DNA from: WS-2 sp964650245
Lineage (GTDB): Bacteria > Eisenbacteria > RBG-16-71-46
Reading direction: 5' to 3'
NCBI GenBank assembly: GCA_964650245.1
Contig: CAZYQK010000066.1
Span: 1-17,019 of the forward strand
DNA length: 17,019 bases
Position 1 is the first letter of the stretch; the number at the start of each line of letters is the position of its first letter. Positions 1 through 7,641 of the stretch are shown in pieces. Below the pieces are notes generated by a model. It saw only the letters and a program-made list of their open reading frames with translations. It had not been told where the DNA came from and ran no database searches. Both the position numbers and the translations under genes were made by a program.

Positions 1-343
1 CGCGCAGCCCGTGCAGCGCAGTCGCGGCACCCAGCACCCGCAGCGCGAGCAGCACGCCGAGCGCCAGGCCCTCGCGGGTGGCACGTTGGCCGAACAACGC
101 GGGCCACGGGAGGGCGCGGCCGGGAACGAGGTAGAGGTTGAGCCCCACCGAGAGCGCGCCGCCACCCGCCATCAGCCGCCACCAGGACGCTGGCGGCCAG
201 CCGGCTCCGGCCCGGCCGGCTGCGAGCGCCGCTACGCCAAGACAGAGCAGGGCACTCTCGATGCGCCCCGCCACCAGCGCGCCCGCCATCGCTCCCAGCA
301 GCAGCGGCGCGAGCGCCCGGGGTCCCGGCGCGCCCGTCCTCAT
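1..343 (-). CDS. EcfT/CbiQ-like membrane protein, N-terminal part (cut by window edge)
   Basis: The first 114 residues are visible; the C-terminus lies beyond position 1. The segment is very hydrophobic, with helices near residues 10-25, 28-45 and 92-112. The stretch LNLYLVPGR (about 68-76) followed by ATREGLALGVLLALRVLG (about 88-105) resembles the transmembrane T component of energy-coupling-factor transporters, where a 'TxEGL..G..LALR' segment is common. Such proteins couple two ATPases to a substrate-binding membrane subunit for vitamin or metal uptake. The ATG overlaps the asd stop as ATGA, and GGAGG lies 4 bases upstream, so it is probably translated with asd. The EcfT diagnostic coupling motifs would be in the missing part, so the family call is moderate. 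Another polytopic membrane protein is possible. Confidence 0.5.
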   Translation of the reverse strand, partial: MRTGAPGPRALAPLLLGAMAGALVAGRIESALLCLGVAALAAGRAGAGWPPASWWRLMAGGGALSVGLNLYLVPGRALPWPALFGQRATREGLALGVLLALRVLGAATALHGLR

Positions 344-1356
344 CGCGCCTCCGCCCCCTCGCGCACCAGCGCCTCCGCGATCTGCACCGCGTTGAGCGCC
401 GCCCCCTTGCGCAGGTTGTCCGACGCGATGAAGAACTCGAGGGCGTTGGGCTGCGAGAGGTCGCGGCGCGCACGGCCTACCAGTACCTGGTCGCGCCCCT
501 CGGCCTCGAGCGGCGTCGGATAGCGTGAGCGCTCGGGCTCGTCCACCACCTCGAGTCCGGGGAAGCGGCGCCACAGCTCGCGCGCTTCCTCCGCTTCGAG
601 CGGTCGGTCGAAGCGCGCGTTGACCGCCGCGGCGTGGCCCACCCGTACCGGCACGCGCACCGCCGAGGCGGTCACCAGCAGCTCCGGCAGCGCCAGAATC
701 TTGCGGGTCTCCCACGCGATCTTCATCTCCTCGCGGGTGTATCCGTTCGCCTCGAATCGATCGATGTGCGGCACGACGTTGAAGGCGTAAGGCGGGAGCC
801 CGCCGTCGCGCGGCGGGGGGGCGCGATCCAGCCCCTCGCGCACCCCGCGCTCGAGCTCGGCCAGCGCCTCGGCGCCCGCGCCCGACACCGATTGGTAGGT
901 CGCGACCGCCACGCGCTCGAGGCGGGCGGCGCGCGCCAGCGGTGCCAGCGCCATCACGATCGCGATGGTCGAGCAGTTGGGATTGGCGACCAGGGTGGGG
1001 CGGGAATCGAGCCACTCGCGGTTGATCTCGGGCACCACCAGCGGCACCTGATCGTGGTAACGGAACGCGCTGCTGTTGTCGATCACGCGCGCGCCCGCCG
1101 CCCGCGCCACCGGCTCCCATTGCTCGCTGACCGGGTTCGCGACCGCGAACAGCGCGATCTCGATGCCGTCGAAGCTCCGGGCGCTCACCGGCTCCACCGG
1201 GATCGCCCGGCCGCGGAACGAAAGCTCGCGGCCAGCCGAGGCCCCGGTCGCCAGCAGCCGCACCCGGGCGAGCGGGAACTCGCGCTGCTCGAGGATGCGG
1301 AGCATGGTCTGCCCCACCAGCCCGGTGGCTCCGAGGATGGCCACGTGGCGGCTCAC
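340..1356 (-). CDS. asd: aspartate-semialdehyde dehydrogenase
   Basis: It reduces L-aspartyl-4-phosphate to L-aspartate-4-semialdehyde with NADPH, the branch point to lysine/diaminopimelate, threonine and methionine. The 338-residue product has the usual length. An N-terminal Rossmann motif GATGLVG lies at 9-15 and the active-site segment NPNCSTIA at 125-132, with nucleophile Cys128. QSVSGAG is at 155-161, the catalytic His at 241 in RVGH, and the C-terminal DNLRKGAALNAVQIAE helix starts at 313. The start is GTG at 1356, preceded by GGAG at 8-base spacing. A good promoter lies upstream at 1429-1458, so this gene begins a new transcript that continues into the EcfT-like gene. No altered key residues were seen. 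Confidence 0.96.
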   Translation of the reverse strand: MSRHVAILGATGLVGQTMLRILEQREFPLARVRLLATGASAGRELSFRGRAIPVEPVSARSFDGIEIALFAVANPVSEQWEPVARAAGARVIDNSSAFRYHDQVPLVVPEINREWLDSRPTLVANPNCSTIAIVMALAPLARAARLERVAVATYQSVSGAGAEALAELERGVREGLDRAPPPRDGGLPPYAFNVVPHIDRFEANGYTREEMKIAWETRKILALPELLVTASAVRVPVRVGHAAAVNARFDRPLEAEEARELWRRFPGLEVVDEPERSRYPTPLEAEGRDQVLVGRARRDLSQPNALEFFIASDNLRKGAALNAVQIAEALVREGAEAR

Positions 1357-1428
1357 AGGCTGGTCTCCAGGCGCCTCACCAGGGCGACGCTCCGCGGCAG
1401 GGGTGAAGACTCACGGGATCGAAGCGGC

Positions 1429-1458
1429 ATGGTAGTGGGGCCGCACGCGGAGTGTCAA
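1429..1458 (-). promoter_or_regulatory. sigma-70-type promoter for asd
   Basis: Read on the minus strand, a perfect -35 TTGACA (1458-1453) is followed by an 18-base spacer and a -10 TACCAT (1434-1429; 4 of 6 match TATAAT). Transcription would start near 1422, giving a leader of about 65 bases before the GTG of asd. It lies in the 112-base gap after lnt. Nothing else was recognised in that gap, and the leader is too short for a lysine riboswitch. Confidence 0.6.
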
Positions 1459-1468
1459 CGCCACGGGC

Positions 1469-3049
1469 TCAGCCGCGGCTGCGCGGAACCAGCGGCACGC
1501 CGGTGATCGCGGTGAACGCGAGCCCGAGCAGAGCGAGCACGCACAGCGCGCCGGGCCAGTCGCCGATCCGGGTGTAGAGCGTCCTGGCACCGGGGCGCGC
1601 GAGCGCCGCCGTCAGCACGCCGGGCGTGAATACCGGGAGCCGATGCCGCACCCGGCCGTTGCCGTCGATCAGGACGGTCAGCCCGGTGTTGGCGCAGCGC
1701 GCGAGCGGGACGTGGTGCTCGACCGCCCGCAGATTCGCCATCGCGGCGTGCTGGTAGAGCGCGGCGCCGTTGCCGAACCATTCGTCGTTGGTGATGTTGA
1801 CCAGCCAGCGCGCACCCTTCCGCACGTCGGCGCGCGCGAGCCCCGGGAAGATGGATTCGAAGCAGATCAAGCAGCCGAACGGACCGGCCGCGCTCGGGAA
1901 CAGCACGGTGGCGCGGCCCCTCGTCCACTCCGCCTGCCCCAGGTCGATCTTGCCCAGCGCCGGGATCAGCCACTGGAACGGCATGCGCTCGCCGAACGGA
2001 ACCAGGTGCCGCTTCGAGTATGTGCCGGCCGAGCTGCCATCCGGGGTGAAGAGCGCGGCCGCGTTGCTGACGCGGGCTCGCCCCGCGGAGTCGAACCCGT
2101 ACTCGGCGAAACCGCTGAAGATCGGGATCCCGGTGCGGGCGGTGAAGCCCGCCACCGCCAGCGCCTGATCGAGCTGCTTGCGCATGTAGCTGCCGGTCGC
2201 GGTCTCCGGCCAGATGATGACGGTGGGCCGCGGCGTGCCGCGCGCCGCGCTGTCCGAGAGTGCCAGGAACGAGGCCAGGATCTCGGCCTCGTGCCGGCCC
2301 GACCACTTGATCTCGCCCGCGACGTTGGCCTGCACCAGCGCCACCGTCGGGCCCAGCTCGCCGGGTGCCGCGTCCAGCGCACGCTGGCCCCAGGCCCAGG
2401 GAAAGCAAAAGACCAGCAGCGCGCCGGCTGCCGCGCGCATCCGATTGCGCCCGGTGAGCGCGCGCCACAGCAGGACGTTGAGGATCAGGAGCCAGAGCGT
2501 GACCAGCGTGACGCCACCCAGGCTCGCGAGCTGGATCACCGGCGCGAAGGCGTGCTGCGTGTAGCCGGGTTGAAACCACGGGAAGCCCAGCTCGCCCCGC
2601 CCGCGCAGCTCCTCCCCGCCCAGCGCCGCTACGGGGAAGGTCACCGCCAGCGAGTGTTTCGCGCGCTGCGCGAGCCAGCCCGCGGCCAGCGTGGCGAGCC
2701 CGGGGAAGACCGCCAGGTAGGCGGCCGCCATCAGCCAGGCCGGGTACTTGAGCCACGGCACCGTGATCGCGACCTCGGAGAGCATCACCAGCCAGTGGGC
2801 GCCCACCAGGTAGAACGCGAGACCGAAGGCGTATCCGAGCCCGAACAGCGCGCGCGCGCCGGTGCGCGCGCGGACACGGGCCTCGAGGGCCACCAGCAGC
2901 GGGACCAGGGCGAACCAGGCGAGGAAACCAAACGCTCCCGCGAGAAACGCCACCCCCAGGAGCGCTCCGGCCAGCAGCGCCAGCGCGATCTGCCGCCGGC
3001 TATCCGAGCCGGACCTCCTTGCCCTGCTCGGCCGAACGATAGACCGCAT
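1469..3049 (-). CDS. lnt: apolipoprotein N-acyltransferase
   Basis: This inner-membrane enzyme transfers the third acyl chain from phospholipid to the N-terminal cysteine of lipoproteins, the last step of lipoprotein maturation in diderms. The product has 526 residues (E. coli Lnt has 512). The N-terminal 220 residues hold several membrane helices. Residues 235-485 form the periplasmic nitrilase-like domain, and a final helix lies around 500-518. The Glu-Lys-Cys triad is present: Glu282 in IIWPE, Lys346 in TYSKRHLVPFGE and Cys396 in CLICFE. The conserved NDEWFG is at 421-426. The ATG at 3049 was chosen because GGAG sits 7 bases upstream and no later ATG, GTG or TTG precedes the first helix. 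This makes the gene overlap the upstream oxidoreductase gene by 50 bases. Confidence 0.95.
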   Translation of the reverse strand: MRSIVRPSRARRSGSDSRRQIALALLAGALLGVAFLAGAFGFLAWFALVPLLVALEARVRARTGARALFGLGYAFGLAFYLVGAHWLVMLSEVAITVPWLKYPAWLMAAAYLAVFPGLATLAAGWLAQRAKHSLAVTFPVAALGGEELRGRGELGFPWFQPGYTQHAFAPVIQLASLGGVTLVTLWLLILNVLLWRALTGRNRMRAAAGALLVFCFPWAWGQRALDAAPGELGPTVALVQANVAGEIKWSGRHEAEILASFLALSDSAARGTPRPTVIIWPETATGSYMRKQLDQALAVAGFTARTGIPIFSGFAEYGFDSAGRARVSNAAALFTPDGSSAGTYSKRHLVPFGERMPFQWLIPALGKIDLGQAEWTRGRATVLFPSAAGPFGCLICFESIFPGLARADVRKGARWLVNITNDEWFGNGAALYQHAAMANLRAVEHHVPLARCANTGLTVLIDGNGRVRHRLPVFTPGVLTAALARPGARTLYTRIGDWPGALCVLALLGLAFTAITGVPLVPRSRG

Positions 3050-4013
3050 CCATCAACTCCATCACCGGCAGGATCTCGTCGGCGTGCCCCATGGGCTTCG
3101 CGGCCTTGCGCAGCACGTCCGCGAAGTGGGTGATCTGCGCCTCGATCGAATGCTTGTACTGGTTGCGCGAGGTTTCGAGGGTGGGCGTGACGTTGACCAG
3201 CGTGCCGTGCATGCCCTTGTGCACGCGAAACGGATTGAGCAGCGCAGCACCCCCCGAGCCGAACAGGTTCAGGTACGCGAAGTCCTTTTCCATGAGCAGG
3301 CCCCAGGTCAGCTCCAGGGTCAGCGTCGCGCCCGACTCGAGCCGGAAGAAGGCGGTGGCGCTGTCCTCGACCTCGCCCTTGCGCGAGCGATGCAGGCTGG
3401 CCGTCACCGAGGCCACCTTCGGGCTCCCCAGGGTCCAGAGCGAGAGGTCCAGCATCTGGAAGCCCAGGTCGAGCACCACGCCGCCGCCGGACTCGCGCTT
3501 CTGACGCCGCCACTCGTCCGAGTCCCACTCGGTGCGCTGGCGGAGCCAGCCGGCCTTCGCGAAGTAGATGTCGCCCAGGTCGCCCTTCTCCACGAACTTC
3601 CGGAGCAGCTGGGCGTCGGGGCGGAAGCGGTGCTGCACCGCGCACATCAGCACGCGGTCTGCCTTCTTGGCCGCCCGCTGCATGGCCGCGGCCTCTTCGG
3701 CGCTGCGCGCCAGCGGCCGCTCGCACAGCACGTGCTTGCCGGCCTCGAGCGCCGCGGTCGCCATCGGGGCGTGGAGGTAGTTGGGGGTGCAGATGTCGAT
3801 GGCGTCGAGCTCGTCGTCGGCGAGCAGGTCGTCGATGCGGGGATGCACCTTCGGGATCTGGAACTTCGCGGCGACGCGCGCGGCCTTCTCGGGGTCACGG
3901 TCGCAGAGCGCGAGCAGTTCCAGGCCTTCGGTCTTCTTGAGCGCGGGAATGTGGGAGATCTGTGCCGCCGCCCCCACGCCCACCAGCCCGAGCCGCAGAT
4001 TCTTTCGCGCCAC
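3000..4013 (-). CDS. Gfo/Idh/MocA-family oxidoreductase with altered catalytic residues
   Basis: The family contains NAD(P)-dependent sugar, inositol and bile-pigment dehydrogenases. The product has 337 residues, typical for the family. An N-terminal Rossmann segment GLVGVGAAAQ lies at 9-18, followed by CTPNYLHAPMATAALEAGKHVLCERP at 75-100. The C-terminal half-barrel carries ESGGGVVLDLGFQMLDLSLW at 174-193. In well-studied members the EKP lysine, the Asp and the His of 'D-x-G-x-H-x-x-D' form the catalytic set. Here they are Arg99 (ERP), Asp182 and Gln186. The protein may therefore bind the dinucleotide without normal dehydrogenase chemistry, or use another mechanism; the substrate is unknown. 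The GTG start has GGAGG 6 bases upstream. It has its own promoter at 4043-4071 and is followed by overlapping lnt. Confidence 0.9.
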   Translation of the reverse strand: MARKNLRLGLVGVGAAAQISHIPALKKTEGLELLALCDRDPEKAARVAAKFQIPKVHPRIDDLLADDELDAIDICTPNYLHAPMATAALEAGKHVLCERPLARSAEEAAAMQRAAKKADRVLMCAVQHRFRPDAQLLRKFVEKGDLGDIYFAKAGWLRQRTEWDSDEWRRQKRESGGGVVLDLGFQMLDLSLWTLGSPKVASVTASLHRSRKGEVEDSATAFFRLESGATLTLELTWGLLMEKDFAYLNLFGSGGAALLNPFRVHKGMHGTLVNVTPTLETSRNQYKHSIEAQITHFADVLRKAAKPMGHADEILPVMELMDAVYRSAEQGKEVRLG

Positions 4014-4042
4014 CTGTGCCCTCCCCTCGCGAATGGGCGCGC

Positions 4043-4071
4043 AGTCTAGGGAGCCGTTCCGGGACCGTCAA
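4043..4071 (-). promoter_or_regulatory. sigma-70-type promoter for the Gfo/Idh gene
   Basis: On the minus strand, TTGACG (4071-4066) is separated by 17 bases from TAGACT (4048-4043; 4 of 6 match TATAAT). The -10 overlaps the TAG stop of the upstream activator gene. Transcription near 4036 would give a leader of about 22 bases containing the GGAGG of the GTG start. Confidence 0.55.
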
Positions 4072-5056
4072 GCATGCCGGCCGATTCCTCCGCTCCGATC
4101 CCGTAGCGCCGCAGCTTCTTGAGCAGCCCCTGGCGCGAGAGTCCGAGCGTTCGCGCGGCCTGGGACTTGTTCCAGCGCGCGTGGTCCAGCGCCTCGCGCA
4201 ACCGGCGCTCCTCGAGCGCGCGGGTCTCGGCGTGCAGTCCGCGCTCCTGCGGCGTGCCCGGCAGCAACGGAGTCTCGGGCCAGTGCTCGAGCGCCACCGT
4301 GCCTCGCGCGCCCGCGACCCGCACCGCGAAGGCGCACGCGTTGGCCAGCTCGCGCACGTTGCCGGGCCACGGATGGCGCAGCAGGTGCTGGACCAGCACC
4401 GCGTCGAGAGCCGGGGGCGGGACCCCGCACGCGGCCGCGGCCCGGGCCACGAACGCGCGCGCCAGGAGGGTCACGTCCTCGCCGCGCTCGCGCAGCGGCG
4501 GGAGTTTGAGACGCACCGCGTTCAGGCGGTAGTAGAGGTCGGCGCGAAAGCCGCCCGCCCCCAGCGCCTCCTCCAGGCAGCGATGCGTGGCCGATACCAC
4601 GCGCACGTCGAGGCGCCGGATCCGCGTGTCGCCGACACGACGCGCCTCGCCTTCCTGGAGCACGCGCAACAGCTTCATCTGGAGCAGCGCGCTGGCGTCG
4701 CCGATCTCGTCCAGAAAGAGCGTTCCCTTATCCGCGGCCTCGAACAGCCCGGCGCGGTCGGCCACCGCACCGGTGAAGGCGCCGCGAGTATGGCCGAACA
4801 GCTCGCTCTCGATCAGGCTGTCGGGGGTGGCACCGCAGTTCTGGGCGACGAAGCCCGCGCGGCTGCGTGGGCTCAGCGCGTGGACCGCGCGCGCCACCAG
4901 TTCCTTTCCGGTGCCGGTCTCTCCCAGCACCAGCACCGGCAGCTCGCTCTCCGCCACGCGCGGCAGAGCGCGGCACGCCTCAAGCCAGGCGGGGGACTCT
5001 CCCAGCATCTCGGGCGGCGCCGGACGCCGCCCCTCTTCCCGATTCTCGCGTTCCAT
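4046..5056 (-). CDS. sigma-54-dependent transcriptional activator lacking a sensory domain
   Basis: This AAA+ bacterial enhancer-binding protein remodels sigma-54 RNA polymerase to open promoters. From the ATG at 5056 it has 336 residues, about the size of PspF. It shows Walker A GETGTGKE (45-52), the sigma-54 contact loop GAFTGA (92-97), Walker B LFLDEIGD (113-120), the RADLYYRLN arginine-finger region (171-179) and WPGNVREL (230-237). A Fis-type helix-turn-helix follows at about 296-317 (NKSQAARTLGLSRQGLLKKL). Only about 20 residues precede the ATPase domain, so there is no receiver, GAF or PAS input domain. Control must come from expression level or a separate partner, as PspA does for PspF. 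No psp gene is in view. An upstream extension in frame to 5164 has no family similarity and overlaps purM. Confidence 0.92.
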   Translation of the reverse strand: MERENREEGRRPAPPEMLGESPAWLEACRALPRVAESELPVLVLGETGTGKELVARAVHALSPRSRAGFVAQNCGATPDSLIESELFGHTRGAFTGAVADRAGLFEAADKGTLFLDEIGDASALLQMKLLRVLQEGEARRVGDTRIRRLDVRVVSATHRCLEEALGAGGFRADLYYRLNAVRLKLPPLRERGEDVTLLARAFVARAAAACGVPPPALDAVLVQHLLRHPWPGNVRELANACAFAVRVAGARGTVALEHWPETPLLPGTPQERGLHAETRALEERRLREALDHARWNKSQAARTLGLSRQGLLKKLRRYGIGAEESAGMLDGPGTAP

Positions 5057-5099
5057 CCCGTCCCCCCCCGTCCCCGATCCCACCCCGGAACGACCACGA

Positions 5100-6116
5100 T
5101 CATGCCGTCCACTCCACCCCGCGCTCGCCGCTTGCGACCCTGCCGATCTCGAACACCGTCTCACCCGCCCCGGAGAGATCGCGCGCCACGTCGCGCGCCG
5201 ATTCCGGAGCGCACACCACGACCATGCCGACCCCCAGGTTGAACGCTCCGCGCGCGTCCTCGAGCTGCACCCCGCCTGCCTCCACCAGCCAGCGGAACAA
5301 CGGGGGCAGCGGCCAGCGCGACGGGTCGATGCACGCGCGGCAACCCGCGGGCAGCACCCGCTCCAGGTTGCCGCCGATGCCGCCGCCGGTGATGTGGGCC
5401 AGCGCCCGCACCCGGCCCCGCTCGAGTTCGGGGCCGAGCGCTCGCCCGTACCAGCGATGCGGGGCGAGCAGCGCGTCCATCACGCGCTCGCCGCCCCCGC
5501 CCGGGAGCGCCGCCTCCGGTGCCAGGCCTGAGGCCGCCAGCACGCGGCGAGCGAGCGAGTAGCCGTTGGTGTGGAGCCCCATCGAGGCCAGCCCCAGCAC
5601 GGCGTCTCCGGGACGCGTCGCACGGCCGTCCAGCAGGCGGTCCCGCTGCACCGTTCCCAGCATGCACCCCGCGACGTCCACCACGCCCGGCGCGTAGGTG
5701 TCTGGCATCTCGGCGGTCTCACCCCCCAGCAGCACCGCCCCCACCTCGGCGCACGCCCGGCTCAGGCCCTGGGCCGCGGCCAGCACCACGTCCGGATCGA
5801 GCCGCGCCTGGGCAATGTAGTCCAGGAACGCGACCGGGCGCGCGCCGTGGACCAGCAGGTCGTTGGCGCCGTGGTAGACCAGGTCCGCTGCGGCGTCGGC
5901 CACCCGGTTCGCCGCCATCGCGAGATGCAGCTTGGTGCCCACCCCATCCATCGACGCGGCCAGCAGGCCCGGCCCGCCGGGCCATTCCATCACCCCGGCG
6001 AACCCGTTCCGAAGCGGCCGCACCGCCGGCCCCCAGGTCGCGCGCACGGCGCGGCCCAGCGCTTCCTTGATGGCGTCGGCGCGCACGACGTCCACGCCAG
6101 CTTCGCGGTAGCGCAT
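5100..6116 (-). CDS. purM: phosphoribosylformylglycinamidine cyclo-ligase (AIR synthetase)
   Basis: It closes the imidazole ring of FGAM with ATP to give aminoimidazole ribonucleotide, the fifth step of purine synthesis in the cytoplasm. The 338-residue product has the family length. Seen are YREAGVD at 3-9, DGVGTK at 57-62, ANDLLVHGARPVAFLDYI at 84-101, GGETAEMP at 131-138, GLHTNGYSLAR at 180-190, HITGGGIGGNL at 241-251 and FNLGVGMV at 292-299. The start ATG at 6116 shares its A with the stop of the HD-GYP gene (TGATG), and the nearest GAGG is distant, so translation is probably coupled. No other purine gene is in the window, so this is a displaced pur gene. Confidence 0.96.
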   Translation of the reverse strand: MRYREAGVDVVRADAIKEALGRAVRATWGPAVRPLRNGFAGVMEWPGGPGLLAASMDGVGTKLHLAMAANRVADAAADLVYHGANDLLVHGARPVAFLDYIAQARLDPDVVLAAAQGLSRACAEVGAVLLGGETAEMPDTYAPGVVDVAGCMLGTVQRDRLLDGRATRPGDAVLGLASMGLHTNGYSLARRVLAASGLAPEAALPGGGGERVMDALLAPHRWYGRALGPELERGRVRALAHITGGGIGGNLERVLPAGCRACIDPSRWPLPPLFRWLVEAGGVQLEDARGAFNLGVGMVVVCAPESARDVARDLSGAGETVFEIGRVASGERGVEWTA

Positions 6117-7474
6117 CAGCCCCGCGCCCTCATGGGCTTGATGCGCAGCAGCAGCAGGTCCTCGCTGCTCGGGCTCGGGATGAGCGGAAACTGGCCGGCC
6201 TGATGGAGCCGCAACAGGCACTCGACCACGCCCGAGTCGAACTGGCTGCCGGCGCCGCGCTTGAGCTCCTCGAGCGCCGCCGCGAGCGAGAGCGCGCGCC
6301 GGTAAGGGCGGTCCGAGGTCATGGCATCGAATGCGTCTGAGACGTTGAGGATTCGCGCGCCGAGCGGCACGTCCCGGGCCATGAGCCCGAACGGGTAACC
6401 CTGCCCGTCCGGGCGCTCGTGATGGCTGCGCACGATCTCGGCCGCGCGGCGCAGGGCCCGCACCCGCGCCACGATCTCGGCGCCGGCGGCCGGGTGGGCG
6501 CGCAGCGTGCGCTGTTCCTCGTGCGAGAGCGTGCCCGGCTTCTGAAGAATGTGCTGGTGCTGAGGCCCGATCTTGCCCAGGTCGTGGACCAGCGCCGCGT
6601 ACTCCACCTCCTCGACCTCGCGCTCTGCGAGCCGCATCCCCCGCGCCAGTCGCACCGCGTACTGGGAGACGCGCATCGAGTGGTGTCGCGTGTAGGGATC
6701 GATCTCCTCCAGTACCTCGGTCAGCGCGCGCACGAAGTCCTTGAGGTCGGACTTGATCTCCATGTAGAGCGCGAACGAGTGGCGGGCCACCAGGAACGGG
6801 ATGCCGAACAGCACCAGCGCCCACGGACCGATTCCGAAGTACACCACCACCACCAGCGTACCGAGCGCGATGAACGAGAGGTGATGGAGGATGCCGCGCA
6901 TGAAATTGCTCTGCCACACCCGCCACGGGCTCGGACCGCTGGTCAGGCCGATCACGGTCGAGACCAGCGCCGAGTTCGCGAAGAAGTAGGCTCCGGCGCA
7001 ACCGAGCAGCGCGGGGATGTCGCGCGGGAACACGAGCTGGCCGACCCGCCCACCCAGCGCCCCGAACGCCCACCCCGCCGCGAAGTAGGTGAGCGTGAAG
7101 ATCGCCAGGTTGTGGATCACCCGGACCCGCGGGCGGCGCTGGATCAGCCCGTCGTTGACGAAGGTGCTGATCAGGGAGAGCCAGGCGGTGTAGACCGGGC
7201 CGAACACCACCATGCACGGAAGGTCGAACACCCCGCTCGCGGTGGCGTAGCCGCCGCTCGGAAGCGCCACCGGCCGCGCGTCCGCGAGCAGCATGAGCAG
7301 CAGCACGACGCCGAGCACCACCGGCGGCTGGGCGCCCGCCTCCGGCGTGAAGCGCGCGAGCAGCGCGACCGCCGAGACCACCACGGCCGCGTAGTAGATG
7401 CGGAACAGCGTCGGATGTAAGGGGGCTGAAGGGTGGCTCACCTTCGCTCGATCGAGGGACGCATACTGCGACAT
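6116..7474 (-). CDS. membrane-bound HD-GYP domain protein (likely c-di-GMP phosphodiesterase)
   Basis: Of the 452 residues, the first 235 form a membrane domain with about six or seven hydrophobic helices (near 24-41, 51-64, 85-105, 120-140, 155-175, 198-230) and no recognised sensor name. A linker with KSDLKDFVRALTEVLEEIDP leads to an HD-GYP domain from about 258 to 425. Its motifs are intact: HSMRVSQYA at 265-273, HDLGKIG at 297-303, HP at 327-328, HHERPDGQGYP at 351-361 and ILNVSDAFDAM at 375-385. HD-GYP proteins hydrolyse cyclic di-GMP using a di- or tri-iron centre. The ATG at 7474 lacks a Shine-Dalgarno sequence; an in-frame GTG at 7441 is a weaker alternative. The gene may be transcribed from the candidate promoter at 7501-7530, and it overlaps purM by one base. 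Confidence 0.93.
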   Translation of the reverse strand: MSQYASLDRAKVSHPSAPLHPTLFRIYYAAVVVSAVALLARFTPEAGAQPPVVLGVVLLLMLLADARPVALPSGGYATASGVFDLPCMVVFGPVYTAWLSLISTFVNDGLIQRRPRVRVIHNLAIFTLTYFAAGWAFGALGGRVGQLVFPRDIPALLGCAGAYFFANSALVSTVIGLTSGPSPWRVWQSNFMRGILHHLSFIALGTLVVVVYFGIGPWALVLFGIPFLVARHSFALYMEIKSDLKDFVRALTEVLEEIDPYTRHHSMRVSQYAVRLARGMRLAEREVEEVEYAALVHDLGKIGPQHQHILQKPGTLSHEEQRTLRAHPAAGAEIVARVRALRRAAEIVRSHHERPDGQGYPFGLMARDVPLGARILNVSDAFDAMTSDRPYRRALSLAAALEELKRGAGSQFDSGVVECLLRLHQAGQFPLIPSPSSEDLLLLRIKPMRARG

Positions 7475-7500
7475 TCGCGGAGGACGACGACGGACGATGA

Positions 7501-7530
7501 AGATGAGACCGACACCGGCTTCGGAGTCAA
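7501..7530 (-). promoter_or_regulatory. candidate promoter for the HD-GYP gene
   Basis: On the minus strand, TTGACT (7530-7525; 5 of 6) is followed after 18 bases by TCATCT (7506-7501; 3 of 6). Transcription near 7494 would leave about 20 bases of leader with no clear ribosome-binding site. The -35 directly abuts the hairpin at 7531-7551. The -10 is weak, so the call rests on the spacing shared with the other promoters in the window. Confidence 0.35.
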
Positions 7531-7551
7531 CCCGCGGCGCGAGGCCGCGGG
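7531..7551 (-). terminator. strong GC hairpin after the small ORF, possible terminator
   Basis: Perfect 8-bp arms CCCGCGGC and GCCGCGGG enclose a 5-base loop. The hairpin starts 16 bases after the TAA of the 24-codon ORF. It is followed by TTGACTCC rather than a T-run, so a standard intrinsic terminator is not certain. It could instead be an attenuator arm, an mRNA 3'-end stabiliser, or a barrier before the next promoter. Confidence 0.45.
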
Positions 7552-7566
7552 ATCAACCGCCGCTGC

Positions 7567-7641
7567 TTACCAGCCGGCCTTGGTGAAGAAGTTCAAGAGC
7601 TCCTGGATGAGGTCCACGAAGCCCACCTCCTTTTCGTGCAT
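7567..7641 (-). CDS. 24-residue amphipathic peptide ORF, unknown
   Basis: Reads ATG to TAA as MHEKEVGFVDLIQELLNF followed by FTKAGW. Residues 7-19 place Phe, Val, Leu and Ile on one face and Asp, Gln, Glu and Asn on the other, so an amphipathic helix is likely. There is no good ribosome-binding site before the ATG. A perfect AAGGAGGT lies inside the ORF, 7 bases before an in-frame GTG at codon 9 (7617). The translated product may therefore be only 16 residues (MDLIQELLNFFTKAGW). Local GC is far below the neighbours. It could be a leader peptide, a secreted or membrane-active peptide, or part of a non-coding RNA that looks coding by chance. I do not recognise the family. Confidence 0.4.
   Translation of the reverse strand: MHEKEVGFVDLIQELLNFFTKAGW

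Noticed and set aside
85..98. TGGCACG resembling a sigma-54 -24 element
   Set aside because: No TTGC at the -12 position, and it lies inside the EcfT-like coding sequence.
1643..3133. Long plus-strand open frames opposite lnt and other genes
   Set aside because: They are rich in Arg, Gln, His and Pro with no family motifs, the usual antisense frames in GC-rich DNA.
5100..7217. A 705-codon open frame on the minus strand covering purM and more
   Set aside because: Only the part from 6116 to 5100 is purM; the upstream extension is a shadow of the HD-GYP gene in another frame.
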